Part shown: positions 17,498 to 26,871 of the stretch, in pieces
Position numbering within the stretch: position 1 is the stretch's first letter
How the letters are laid out: every line of letters starts with the position of its first letter
Origin: Chitinophagales bacterium
GTDB taxonomy: Bacteria; Bacteroidota; Bacteroidia; Chitinophagales; UBA10324
Length of the DNA stretch: 54,384 bases
Assembly: GCA_025057275.1 (NCBI GenBank)
Contig: JANWXQ010000073.1
Span: 1 to 54,384 of the forward strand
Direction: 5' to 3'
Notes under the pieces: model-generated
The model's input: only the letters and a program-made list of their open reading frames with translations
The model's database searches: none
What the model was told of the DNA's origin: nothing
Translations under genes and position numbers: made by a program

Positions 17498-19596
17498 GAG
17501 CCGACCTGTAAAGTAAACCGCCCGGTAAGCCTCAGGTTCATTCGATAGGTATCGTATAACCGCACCACAGGACAGATCGGCGAACTGCCGGTATTCAGCA
17601 CGACCCGAATGACGGCCTTACGCGCCACACGCAGCCGCTCCATCTTCTCTTCCCCAATCACAGCGGTAAGCACCGAACTGGCGGCCTGCTGCACCCGGCA
17701 GTCCGCATCAACTGCAGCCGCTGTAATCTGCTGCGGTGAAGCAAACAGGGAATCCAGAACGGAGAAATCCGCATTGTGAAAGAACACCTGAATACCGGCA
17801 TGAAGCGGAAAGCCGTTGGACACATGAAACTGAAAAAGCCCGTCCCGAATTGTACCGGTTTGCTGCGATTCTGCTGCGGTCAGCGAAAAATCCAGGGTGT
17901 CCATCAGCAGCAAATCACTGGCAGACAACGACAGGGGAATTGCGGCGGACAACCGCGCTTCCAGATAGCTGTTGCTGTAAGCAAAATCCTGGTATCCTGA
18001 ACTGTTTCCAAACGGATTGAGAAACACATCCAGGCGATAGCGGAGGCGGTCGGGCAAAAGAGAGATCAGCTCCGAAATATTCGAATTTTCATCATTCAAA
18101 ATGAAGCTGCTGATGCCGGCCTGAAACGGGTGATCGGTTGCTGCGGCCAGCGAAAGCGGCTTGCCCAGCTGAGTCCACGATAAAGACAACGAGGTACCCT
18201 TGGATGCATTAGACGCCAGCAATTCGTACAGATTGAGGCGTGCACCCACCCCTACCCCGTTTTCCAGTTCCAGACTCAGCTCAGCGCCCGTGAGCTTCAG
18301 CGTGCCACTGCGAATGGACGGAAACAACGAAAAGCTGGTTTCCTGCGGGCCTACTGACAGGATTTGTTGACCCAGGTAACCGCTCAGGTAACCGGCTTTA
18401 AGATCCACCAATTCGTACACCAGTCTGATGCTGTCGGTTTTGGAAAGGGTAACCAGTTGGCCGGTGGAGTCCACGCGGAGCACCAGATTGCTGTAAAAGG
18501 TGTTGAACAAATTGCCCTGAGGTCCGCTAAGATCGAAGGTATATCCCGCCAAGTCGAAAGACTGATAAAATTCGGTAGTGCCTGCAGGAGGCGCTGCATC
18601 CAGTTTTTTAGATATGAAAATGGAATTGCCCAAAGCATCTTTGGCCGAAGGCAGCGCATATTCAAAGTAACAGTCCTGCGCAATTGAACTGACGACGCGC
18701 AGCCCGAGCCGGCCGCTTTGAATGTGAAGCTGGTTGAGCTCTGCACCTCCGCTCAGGCTGTAAGTGGTCAGTTGCTGCTGATCGATGAGGTTTTGCGCGG
18801 GGAAAACGGCGGTAGCTTCCGAAACCTTCAGTTCGCGGGCTACCAAAGTGATGAGTATGGCATCAGAGGTGTCGATGAGCACATAGCCACCGGGGCTGTC
18901 CATGTCGGTGATGCGGGCAATCAGCTTGCCTTCCACCAGCTTACCGGCCAGGTTGATGGATTTGGTCTGCTGCGTGCCGGGTAAGAGATTCAAAAAAGTG
19001 TCCCGCGTTACGATCTGCTGGTTGCTCTGATTGCGAATTTCGAAGACGATCTGCGACCACTCCAGCGGGAAGCCGTTTTCCAGAGTGAGGTCCAGAAATC
19101 CGGATTCAATTTGCGCACTTTCAAACAAGGCAGTGGCATCCACCGGATTGTCGGGGGTGGACAGGTTGGCAAGCGGCGGAACGTTAAAAAATTGTCCGTT
19201 ATAGCCGATCAGCAGGAGGCCCAGCGGACCCAGTTGCTGACACAAAGCGCCCAGCGAATAAGGATAGACCAGAGAGCGGTCGGCAAGGGCAAGCGTCTGC
19301 AAGGAAACCGTTCTGGAAATGGCCGTATCGGGAATTTCTAAGGCCAGCTCGTCCAGGCCAGCCCGGTAAAGCGATGAGGTAAATACCAAGGAAAGGGAAT
19401 GATCATCTTCCACCTGAACCAGTGAATCGGGGATCAGATCCGAAACCGACAGGTCGGCATAAAGCAACGGCACCAGCAATTCCGTATCCCATTGAGGAGA
19501 GCGGTCAATGCTTCGGCGACATGCGATCAGCATCGGTGCCGCAACGGCCAGCAACAACAAAAAGTGGAATAACCGGATGGCGGCACGGTCATGCAT
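17494..19596 (-). CDS. Large lipoprotein of unknown function
   Basis: 700 residues. The N terminus is a long lipoprotein signal with the lipobox-like LIAC at about residues 23-26, then charged sequence (RRSIDRSPQWDTELLVPLLY). The body is beta-rich without a family I can name; Ser/Leu/Asp-rich segments such as LELENGVGVGARLNLYELLAS and the phrase DLTLENGFPLEWSQI recur in style, suggesting repeated sandwich domains. It is likely anchored in the outer membrane. It lies 12 bases after nhaA and overlaps the barrel-like gene by four bases, so a lipoprotein/barrel pair is the best guess. Confidence 0.7.
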   Translation of the reverse strand: MHDRAAIRLFHFLLLLAVAAPMLIACRRSIDRSPQWDTELLVPLLYADLSVSDLIPDSLVQVEDDHSLSLVFTSSLYRAGLDELALEIPDTAISRTVSLQTLALADRSLVYPYSLGALCQQLGPLGLLLIGYNGQFFNVPPLANLSTPDNPVDATALFESAQIESGFLDLTLENGFPLEWSQIVFEIRNQSNQQIVTRDTFLNLLPGTQQTKSINLAGKLVEGKLIARITDMDSPGGYVLIDTSDAILITLVARELKVSEATAVFPAQNLIDQQQLTTYSLSGGAELNQLHIQSGRLGLRVVSSIAQDCYFEYALPSAKDALGNSIFISKKLDAAPPAGTTEFYQSFDLAGYTFDLSGPQGNLFNTFYSNLVLRVDSTGQLVTLSKTDSIRLVYELVDLKAGYLSGYLGQQILSVGPQETSFSLFPSIRSGTLKLTGAELSLELENGVGVGARLNLYELLASNASKGTSLSLSWTQLGKPLSLAAATDHPFQAGISSFILNDENSNISELISLLPDRLRYRLDVFLNPFGNSSGYQDFAYSNSYLEARLSAAIPLSLSASDLLLMDTLDFSLTAAESQQTGTIRDGLFQFHVSNGFPLHAGIQVFFHNADFSVLDSLFASPQQITAAAVDADCRVQQAASSVLTAVIGEEKMERLRVARKAVIRVVLNTGSSPICPVVRLYDTYRMNLRLTGRFTLQVGS

Positions 19597-19608
19597 GGGC
19601 CTGCAGAG

Positions 19609-20808
19609 CTAACTTACCTTTTCGGTCAACGGGCGTTGCCGCATACGGGCAGGCGCCGGAGGGGCTTTGGTAGTGAAGCGCAGCCAGGTCAACCCCAGAA
19701 TGGCCGATGCCGATGATGCCAGGATGATAGACATTTTGGATGCATCCACCAGATGCGGATCGCTGAAAGCCAGAAGGGTAATAAAAATGGACATCGTAAA
19801 GCCGATTCCGGCCAGGGCACCAGCTCCAAACAACAGCTTCCAGTTTACACCGGAAGGCAAGGCACACAACCCTGCGGTTACCGCAACAAATGAAAACAAG
19901 ACGATTCCCATGGGCTTGCCGACAAACAGGCCCAGCATAATCCCATGCGAATTATTCGAATTCAAGTCATCCAACCAGCCTTCCGGTAAGGGAATAGCCG
20001 TATTGCATAGCGCAAAGACCGGCAGGATGAAAAAGGCTACCGGCTTGTGCAAAAAGCGCTGCAGTTCATAGGATGGGGTTCCCGGTTTGCCGTCACCAAA
20101 GGGAATGGTAAAAGCCAACAATACGCCGGCTATCGTGGCATGCACGCCAGATTCGTGCATGAAGTGCCACATGGCTATGCCCGGAATCAGATAAAATGCC
20201 AGATGCCTGATGCCTAACCGGTTAAACAGCAGCAGGACGGCGAACAAGCCCAGGGCAATACCCAGGCTGGACAGGTGCAGATCATCCGTGTAAAAAACAG
20301 CAATGACGATAATGGCCATCAGATCATCAATGACGGCAAGAGCAGTGAGAAAAATTTTTAATCCGATGGGAATGCGCCGCCCCAGCAGGCTCATGATGCC
20401 GATGGCAAAAGCAATGTCGGTAGCCATAGGAATTCCCATACCGGCTACAGTTTCCGTGCCGGCATTAAACGCAAAGTGAATGCTTGCCGGCACCAGCACC
20501 CCACCCAAAGCGGCAATAGTGGGCAGCAGCGCTACCTTGAAATCCGATAACTCTCCCACATAGATTTCACGAACCAGTTCCAGACCAATAAGCAGAAAAA
20601 AGATGGCCATCAGGCCGTCGTTGATCCACAATTCCGTGGTATAGGGTCCTACTGGATGTTTCCAAAAGGCCAGATAGCCGGGAGCAAACTCGCTGTTGGC
20701 AATCAATAGCGAAACCACCGTGCAAGCCAGAAGGATGCTGCCGCCGCTGGCTTCACTTTTGAAAAATTGTCTGAATAATGCGCCGTTTAATACCGGTTTG
20801 AGTACCAT
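19609..20808 (-). CDS. nhaA: Na+/H+ antiporter NhaA
   Basis: Electrogenic antiporter of the inner membrane that expels Na+ for protons. 399 residues, usual for the family, with about 11-12 membrane segments. Recognisable parts are NDGLMAIFFLLIGLELVREI, PMATDIAFAIGIMSLLG and ALAVIDDLMAIIVIAVFYT, whose paired aspartates are the ion-binding site. The gene starts four bases after the T9SS gene upstream and ends 12 bases before the large lipoprotein, so it is embedded in a run of envelope genes. Confidence 0.95.
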   Translation of the reverse strand: MVLKPVLNGALFRQFFKSEASGGSILLACTVVSLLIANSEFAPGYLAFWKHPVGPYTTELWINDGLMAIFFLLIGLELVREIYVGELSDFKVALLPTIAALGGVLVPASIHFAFNAGTETVAGMGIPMATDIAFAIGIMSLLGRRIPIGLKIFLTALAVIDDLMAIIVIAVFYTDDLHLSSLGIALGLFAVLLLFNRLGIRHLAFYLIPGIAMWHFMHESGVHATIAGVLLAFTIPFGDGKPGTPSYELQRFLHKPVAFFILPVFALCNTAIPLPEGWLDDLNSNNSHGIMLGLFVGKPMGIVLFSFVAVTAGLCALPSGVNWKLLFGAGALAGIGFTMSIFITLLAFSDPHLVDASKMSIILASSASAILGLTWLRFTTKAPPAPARMRQRPLTEKVS

Positions 20809-20812
20809 GCCG

Positions 20813-21541
20813 CTACATTTTTACCAATTGCCGGATCCATTGACCGGATGACGTGCGCACTTTGACCACATACAGGCCCGGAGGCCATGCCGATGCATCC
20901 AAACGGGTAGCGGAATTCGGCAACATCATGACCTTATTTATCTCTTTTCCTTGAATATCATGTATGATGATAACGGCCTGCTCTGACCCTGCATCAGTAA
21001 ATTTCACATACGATTCTGTTGCCGCCGGATTGGGCCAGATCAGAAGCGGTTCATTGTCCTGCAGCAACGGCGCTCCCACATCCTGCTCAACCACAATCCG
21101 GTACCCCGGCGTCGGCGAGGGCAGATACAAAACCGGAGTCAGATACACATTGGCCTGAATGATCAACGGATATACGCCTTCGGTTGTGGGTGTTCCTGTC
21201 AGTTTCACGCAACCAACGGAGTCAGCCGGAAACAAACAACTTTCCGGATGACAGGCATAGGAAAAGGGCACACTGGAAGGGATGTCCTGCAAACCCAGCA
21301 CGCCGGTGAGCGCCACCTGATACACGTTGATCGGATTGCCGTTGTTCAGTACGGTCTTGGGCACTTTAAACTGAACTACGGTTTCATAGGGCTGATTGAC
21401 GATGGCCGGAGGCAGGTTCACCAGCGTGTCCGGAGCAATGCCATAACCGGTATCGGGCCAAAAGGGGATGCAGGCCTGCTGCCCATGCGCCGGCAGCCAC
21501 AGCGCGGCTGCAAGCAAGCCGGCGCGTATCACTTTTTTCAT
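20813..21541 (-). CDS. Secreted T9SS-sorted protein, paralogue of the protein at 49307-50065
   Basis: 242 residues from the ATG at 21541, which begins a signal peptide (MKKVIRAGLLAAALWLPAHG). The mature N terminus is QQACIPFWPDTGYGIAPDTL followed by PAIVNQPYETVVQFKVP; later come FSYACHPESC and VGCVKLTGTPTTEGVYPLII, then a T9SS domain with IWPNPAATESYVKF, DASAWPPGLYVVKV and a basic end. The same pattern, including four aligned cysteines, occurs in the product of 49307-50065. The fold may be immunoglobulin-like. It is the first gene of the run leading into nhaA (4-base gap). Function unknown. Confidence 0.85.
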   Translation of the reverse strand: MKKVIRAGLLAAALWLPAHGQQACIPFWPDTGYGIAPDTLVNLPPAIVNQPYETVVQFKVPKTVLNNGNPINVYQVALTGVLGLQDIPSSVPFSYACHPESCLFPADSVGCVKLTGTPTTEGVYPLIIQANVYLTPVLYLPSPTPGYRIVVEQDVGAPLLQDNEPLLIWPNPAATESYVKFTDAGSEQAVIIIHDIQGKEINKVMMLPNSATRLDASAWPPGLYVVKVRTSSGQWIRQLVKM

Positions 21542-21631
21542 TGAAAATGGGTTCGGCCTAAAAATACTGGAAATCTGTAAGCCAACCGGAGCACTGCCGC
21601 TTCTGATAGCAACCCGATCCTGCAGGGCTAT

Positions 21632-21639
21632 TACCTTTG
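21632..21639 (+). promoter_or_regulatory. TAnnTTTG promoter element
   Basis: TACCTTTG matches the Bacteroidota -7 consensus exactly and ends 25 bases before the ATG at 21665. No clear TTTG is present about 20 bases upstream. Confidence 0.45.
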
Positions 21640-21664
21640 CATCTCTGTACGAATTCTTATCTCC

Positions 21665-22588
21665 ATGAGTGAAGGGCAAAAAACGGCATCCAGCCAGCCT
21701 GCTCGCAACAACCGAAACCTCCTGTTTGGCTTCCTGTTGTTGCTTTTACTGGCTTCCAACGTGTATCTGTACCTGCGTATGGAACGCAACGAGCAGAAAA
21801 CCGAAACCTACGTGCGACAGTTAGACCTGGACAGCATCCGTTTGGCTGAGTTGGATCAGCGTTATCAGGAGGCCTTGTTAAATCTGGAATCCTACAAAGG
21901 GCAGAACATGACATTGGACAGCATCATTGCTGCCAAAGAGCAGGAACTCAGTCAGCTAAGGGAGCAATATGCCACTTTGAGCCTGCAGAAACGATTGTCC
22001 GATGAAGAAGCCCGCAAGGCCATGGATAAAATGCGCGCCGTCATTGCCGACCTGCAGGAAAAAATTAAACAACTGGAACAGGAAAAGCAAGAGCTTACTG
22101 TTCGCAGCGACTCCCTGACGCGCACAGTTGCCACGCAAACAACAACTATTGCCCAACTCAAAAAAACCAATCAGGTGCTTACCACCAAAGCCGGATTGCT
22201 ATACGCCAGTTCGGTTCAGGCTACCGGAGTGAAGGTAAAAAACAAGGGGAAGGAATCGGAAACCGATAACGCCAAGAAAGCAGACCGTTTGCGAATTTGT
22301 TTTACGCTTCCTGCTGTGGGCACAGTAGGTCCGGGTGAAAAAACGTTTTTCATCCGCATCATCAGTCCGGAAGGAGTAACCCTGAGCAGCGGTTCCAGCG
22401 TGCTTACCAAGGCTGAAACCGGTACACAAATCCAATACTCCACTACCACCACTGTTGACTACGATCAACAGGTAGTTTCTGCCTGCGCCTATTGGGAGCA
22501 GGCCGCTCCGTTTATGGCCGGCACCTACACCAGCGAAATTTACCAGGACGGCTATCTGGTAGGCAAAACGGATTTTGTACTGAAATAA
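21665..22588 (+). CDS. Membrane-anchored coiled-coil protein of unknown function
   Basis: 307 residues: a polar N terminus, one membrane helix at about 22-38 (LLFGFLLLLLLASNVYLYL), a long coiled coil at about 45-170 (KMRAVIADLQEKIKQLEQEK), then a beta-rich C-terminal domain (about 175-307) containing LRICFTLPAVGTVGPGEKTF and AGTYTSEIYQDGYLVG. The layout is one of a periplasmic rod with a small globular head. No catalytic motif is seen. It faces the T9SS gene at 20813-21541 across a shared promoter region and is convergent with the large outer-membrane protein gene. Confidence 0.8.
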   Translation: MSEGQKTASSQPARNNRNLLFGFLLLLLLASNVYLYLRMERNEQKTETYVRQLDLDSIRLAELDQRYQEALLNLESYKGQNMTLDSIIAAKEQELSQLREQYATLSLQKRLSDEEARKAMDKMRAVIADLQEKIKQLEQEKQELTVRSDSLTRTVATQTTTIAQLKKTNQVLTTKAGLLYASSVQATGVKVKNKGKESETDNAKKADRLRICFTLPAVGTVGPGEKTFFIRIISPEGVTLSSGSSVLTKAETGTQIQYSTTTTVDYDQQVVSACAYWEQAAPFMAGTYTSEIYQDGYLVGKTDFVLK

Positions 22589-22594
22589 TTTCAG
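22580..22594. terminator. Short palindrome between convergent genes
   Basis: CTGAAA-TAA-TTTCAG is a perfect six-base-pair inverted repeat centred on the stop codon of the coiled-coil gene. It is short and AT-rich with no T-run; at most a weak bidirectional terminator. Confidence 0.25.
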
Positions 22595-22599
22595 CAGCC

Positions 22600-25500
22600 T
22601 CAGAACAAGGCCCGCACCTGCATGCGGCCCGTATGCACCCAGCGGGCATCCCCTGTTTTTCTTCCCTCATAGCTCAGCGACAGCTCCAGTAACCGCGTCA
22701 GCTGCCGCTCGGCGCTGACCTGGCTTAGCCAATTGATGCCGCGTTGCAATCCCTGCAACATCGCATAGCCGGCCGGTGAGTTGGAAAGACCGGAAAAGTC
22801 CACCTGCGCCAACGTAACCTTACCGGAAAGCGCACTTTTGGCAAGCACGTTGTAGCGGAATTCCGCCTCGCCCTGGTGCATGCGAAGCTTTTCCCCGGAT
22901 TCGCCATCGCCATTGTCCTGTTGCTGATAGCGATAACCGGTGGTGAAACGCAGTGTGTTGCGCGGCAGGTAGGAAAGCTGCGGGTTGATGTCGTAACCGC
23001 CGATGTCGTAATCGCCGCTCGGCAGATACTGCAGGCTGCGTTGCTGCATAAGTCGCTGGGCGGTGCACAACAATGCCACCTTTCGGGTAATGTTCCATCG
23101 CCAGCGGCTGCCCCACGATGCGTTTTGCCGCCATTCCAGCCCGTTGGTGAGCAGATTTTTTGACCGGCTGTTCTGCCAGAATACATCCAGCCCGAAATGC
23201 GGATTGGTTCGGTTGAAATACAGCGTGGCCGAACTGATCGCGGCAGCCGACAGCACCAGACTGTCAGCCAAAGTCAGGCCAAAGGGACTAAAGCGTTGCC
23301 AAAACGTATTGCCGTACGTGCGCTGGTTCAGCTGCACGGTGATCAGAGCCGAAAAGCGCGACAACAGGTTGCGCTGCGTGGCCGGCGTGCGGAACAACAT
23401 TCGGGGCGACAAATGAAGCGACTCATTGAATTGCGCCTGATAACAACGCACATATTCATTGGTGGGAAGAAAAACCTTTACAAAAGCACCATCGGAAGCA
23501 AAGGGAGCTAATTCAAATTCATTTATCTGCTGAATGCCGTCGCCGTTGTAGTCGATCCAGATGTGCGTGCCGGCACCAGTAGCGACGGGGGTGTACGCAT
23601 ATTCCTGCTTCTGCACTTGTCCCACATTGGCCTCGTACCATGTGGTGGTGGAAAGAAATCCGTTTTGAAAACTGCCCTCATGCCTCAGGCGCAGCAGAAC
23701 CGATTCATCGGGGCGGACATCGGTAAGAAGGGTGTCGGCAACGTTGAGCCTGCGATAAGAGGCAAGCACCTCCAGGGTTTGGCGCTGCTGCGTGGTACGG
23801 AATCCGGCTTCAAGGCTGTTGCCAGTTGTGGCTTTTTTAAAACGGCCATCGTCGGGCAGGTGATCGTCGCGCCAGATCCATTGGGTAAACCAGTGAATGC
23901 GGGCGGTGTCGCTGTTGCGCACATACACGGTACGTTCATTCCAAAAGAAACTTTTTTGCATCAGACTGTCCTGACCATCATGGCGAAAGCGGTTGCGTTC
24001 CTGCATCCAGCGCAGGCCCAGCCGCGCCGAAGCGTTCGGAAGCAATCGCTGCGACACATCAACCGTCGGTCGAATAAAGGCGGAACGCAACGTATCATCT
24101 GCAGCCGTCAGATAGCTCAGGTCTGCACGACTTTCAAAGCCCCCCCGTGTCCAGAAAGCATTCCATGCATGTCGCAAACCCCGGTAATCGTCGCTGCGCA
24201 CATATGCGGAAGCGCGGTACGACACCTGATGGCGTTGCGGGTGCATCCATTGCGCAGACACAGTGGCCAGGTGCTCATTGACCGAATCCTCTTCCAACAC
24301 ATTCCAGTCGCGGGCAAATTCCACCGGACGATACCGTTCGATGGCCCTGAAGGTGCGCCCCACGGTTTCATAACCGCCCTGCAGCTCCAGTTTGCTTTGC
24401 CTGTGCATCGGCACTACATGCCGCACCTGTAACATGGCTGCCACACCCATATTGTCCTGGTTGCCCAATGCGGAAAAGGTATTCCGGTCGTTGTCGGAAA
24501 AAGCCAGCTCAGCGGCTGCCGATGTACGTTGCGATACTGCAACTTCCACGGCACCGGTGATCAGTTGCTGCTTTTGTGGTGCAAGAAGCGGGATGACCGG
24601 CTCATATTCCCCTTGCGGCATGTTGCCTTCCGGCTTCACCCAGTAGTACACGCGTCCGTTAACGGCATCAGAAGAAATGCGGTAATTCCCTTTCCCGGAA
24701 CCCAAATAAGTGAAGCGAACATCATAGTGCGCCTGTTGCGGATCGGTACTGAATACAAACACGGTATATCCCAGCGAATCGGTACGCCTGTACATGGGTC
24801 GGTCGGTCCGAAACCCGATGCTGTCGTAACCGGGGTAGTACGCCAGATTCAGGTTATTGCCGATGTCCTGCAGCACAGCCTTTTGCGAATCGGTAAGTAC
24901 CTGTTGCAGCGGCTGGTTGCGGGCGTCCTGCTCGTTGTAAACAGCCAGGCGCGCCGTTATCCGATCCCACTTCATTTGCTGGCCGGCGAACAACACAGTG
25001 CGCAGATAGGCGCGCTCCGCTGCCTGATATTCTACCACCAACCGCTTGTCTTTGGTGATCAGTCGGCGGGGTGTAAACGTTATTTCTCCCAGGTTGTAGT
25101 CAATAACGTAGTCGCGGTCGGCACCGCGTTCCAACAACTGGCCATCCAGAAAAACCCGCTCGGTACCTGCCAGAATAACGACAAACGCTTCGTTGCCCGT
25201 GCCGCTGAGGCGATACGGACCCTGATTGCCTTCCTGCCCCATGAACTCTTTGCGCACGTATTGCCCCCGGGCGGCAGCCACGCTGAGGGCCGTCTGCTGC
25301 TGCGCTTCCCAATGGCGATACTGGCTTTGAAAACTCAACCCCTGTAACTTTTTGTAAAAATTCATAAAATGTCCTGCCGGACGGCTTAACTCGTAATCGC
25401 CGGCAATCAGTGTGCTGCGATCTTTTTTGAATTGAATGAAAATCTTATCAAACTCCTGCAATTGCTGCGTATTGCCTTCGGGCTGCAGGGGAATGTTGTT

Positions 25501-26067
25501 GTCGCTCATGGCAGCGGTAACCTCCACATCACCTGCAATTTTCCCCTGCATCTGCAGGTTGAAGCTGGAGTTCACCACCAGGTCCTGACTGTTGCCAAAG
25601 GAAATGCCGCGGGCATAGCTGCCGCTGTAGGTCAGTCGGTCGGAGGAAGGCTGCGCAAAAAGCAGCTCCGAAGGGGCATAGATGATCCTGCTGGCCATCA
25701 GGCTGTCGTACTTATTATAGGTTTCAAAATCTTTCCGGTTCACCGCTTGGGTAAACAGCAGGGGAAACACGCGATAGCGGCACCATACGGTATCGCCTTC
25801 TGGCTTTTTCTTCCAGATCCAGAGGGCATTCCAGAGGTCCACCTCATAGCTTTCTGCTGAAAGGGGCCGGCCCTTTTGGTCGGTAGCCGAAAGCGAACCG
25901 GGCACAATGCTGAGTGTGTCCAGGCGAACCGTATCGTTTATTACCGGCACGGGGCGCTCCCTCCAGGAGGAACCCCCAGGCTGAGCACCGAGCAACAGCG
26001 GTTCAACCGTGAGTACGGCAACAAGTGCGGATAGGCACAGCAGGGCAGGCGTCCGGCGCCGGTACAT
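22600..26067 (-). CDS. Very large predicted outer-membrane protein
   Basis: 1155 residues from the ATG at 26067 with a signal sequence (MYRRRTPALLCLSALVAVLT and a possible AQP cleavage region). The N-terminal half has ordered beta-sandwich-like features (GEITFTPRRLITKDKRLVVEY and GNYRISSDAVNGRVYYWVKP); the C-terminal half from about residue 520 is rich in Arg, Tyr and Trp with alternating strands, as in large barrels, and the chain ends in LF, where outer-membrane proteins often end in Phe. It contains INEFELAPFASDGAFV-type sequence also seen in other large Bacteroidota surface proteins. No named family; TonB-box and plug features were not found. It stands just downstream of the two-component genes and could be one of their targets. 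Confidence 0.65.
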   Translation of the reverse strand: MYRRRTPALLCLSALVAVLTVEPLLLGAQPGGSSWRERPVPVINDTVRLDTLSIVPGSLSATDQKGRPLSAESYEVDLWNALWIWKKKPEGDTVWCRYRVFPLLFTQAVNRKDFETYNKYDSLMASRIIYAPSELLFAQPSSDRLTYSGSYARGISFGNSQDLVVNSSFNLQMQGKIAGDVEVTAAMSDNNIPLQPEGNTQQLQEFDKIFIQFKKDRSTLIAGDYELSRPAGHFMNFYKKLQGLSFQSQYRHWEAQQQTALSVAAARGQYVRKEFMGQEGNQGPYRLSGTGNEAFVVILAGTERVFLDGQLLERGADRDYVIDYNLGEITFTPRRLITKDKRLVVEYQAAERAYLRTVLFAGQQMKWDRITARLAVYNEQDARNQPLQQVLTDSQKAVLQDIGNNLNLAYYPGYDSIGFRTDRPMYRRTDSLGYTVFVFSTDPQQAHYDVRFTYLGSGKGNYRISSDAVNGRVYYWVKPEGNMPQGEYEPVIPLLAPQKQQLITGAVEVAVSQRTSAAAELAFSDNDRNTFSALGNQDNMGVAAMLQVRHVVPMHRQSKLELQGGYETVGRTFRAIERYRPVEFARDWNVLEEDSVNEHLATVSAQWMHPQRHQVSYRASAYVRSDDYRGLRHAWNAFWTRGGFESRADLSYLTAADDTLRSAFIRPTVDVSQRLLPNASARLGLRWMQERNRFRHDGQDSLMQKSFFWNERTVYVRNSDTARIHWFTQWIWRDDHLPDDGRFKKATTGNSLEAGFRTTQQRQTLEVLASYRRLNVADTLLTDVRPDESVLLRLRHEGSFQNGFLSTTTWYEANVGQVQKQEYAYTPVATGAGTHIWIDYNGDGIQQINEFELAPFASDGAFVKVFLPTNEYVRCYQAQFNESLHLSPRMLFRTPATQRNLLSRFSALITVQLNQRTYGNTFWQRFSPFGLTLADSLVLSAAAISSATLYFNRTNPHFGLDVFWQNSRSKNLLTNGLEWRQNASWGSRWRWNITRKVALLCTAQRLMQQRSLQYLPSGDYDIGGYDINPQLSYLPRNTLRFTTGYRYQQQDNGDGESGEKLRMHQGEAEFRYNVLAKSALSGKVTLAQVDFSGLSNSPAGYAMLQGLQRGINWLSQVSAERQLTRLLELSLSYEGRKTGDARWVHTGRMQVRALF

Positions 26068-26139
26068 CTCAGAGAAAATATAAAGGTAGATGCCCCTGCT
26101 TATTGCATCGGAAGCGGAAAAAAACAGCGACAGCCCCGT

Positions 26140-26850
26140 TTATTCTTCTGGCAGTTCTTCCGCAACCAAACGATAACCCACACCGCGCACCGACTGGAAG
26201 TAGCGTGGGCGGCGGGCGTCCTCTTCAAAATACTTTCGGAAGTTAACGATGAAATTGTCAATTGTTCGGGTGGTGGGCAGCACGTCGTAACCCCAGACGG
26301 TTTCCAATATTTCTTTGCGCGACACCACCTCATTGCGCCGGTCCACCAGCAAACGCAGCAGGGATGCTTCGCGCTGCGTAAGCCGGATTTCCTGACGATG
26401 CCGGTTCCTGGCCGTAAACGTGCTGAAGTTGATTTCATTTTCTCCAAAGCAGAACACATCCTGCGGTGTGCCGGAGGTAGCGGGGCGAGTGCGACGAAGC
26501 AGCGCCTTAATGCGCAGCAACAGTTCGTCCAGATGAAACGGCTTGGTCAGGTAATCGTCAGCGCCCATTTGAAAGCCACGCACCTTGTCGCTGCTGCTGT
26601 TTTTTACCGTAAGAAACAATACAGGCACCCGGTTGCCGCTGTTGCGTATTGCGCTACAGACGGCAAAACCATCCATATCAGGAAGCATGACATCCAAAAT
26701 GGCCAGGTCAAAGCGTTGTTCGCGCGACTGGCGGACGGCATCCGGCCCGGTTCGCGCAACGACAACTTCATACCCTTCCAGTTGCAAACTGATGCGAAGG
26801 GAATCAGCCAAAACCGGCTCATCTTCTACCAACAGGATGCGTGTGCTCAT
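26140..26850 (-). CDS. OmpR-family response regulator
   Basis: 236 residues from the ATG at 26850 (MSTRILLVEDE); a slightly longer start at 26868 is less likely. Receiver domain with acidic pair ED at 10-11, phospho-acceptor Asp53 in LAILDVMLPDMDG and a conserved KPFHLDELL lysine; C-terminal winged helix with LTQREASLLRLLVDRRNEVV, ILETVWGYDV and SVRGVGYRL. It follows the histidine kinase gene by about 20 bases and is most likely its cognate regulator, controlling transcription directly. Confidence 0.95.
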   Translation of the reverse strand: MSTRILLVEDEPVLADSLRISLQLEGYEVVVARTGPDAVRQSREQRFDLAILDVMLPDMDGFAVCSAIRNSGNRVPVLFLTVKNSSSDKVRGFQMGADDYLTKPFHLDELLLRIKALLRRTRPATSGTPQDVFCFGENEINFSTFTARNRHRQEIRLTQREASLLRLLVDRRNEVVSRKEILETVWGYDVLPTTRTIDNFIVNFRKYFEEDARRPRYFQSVRGVGYRLVAEELPEE

Positions 26851-26871
26851 GGGTTGCGTAGCGATCAAAGT

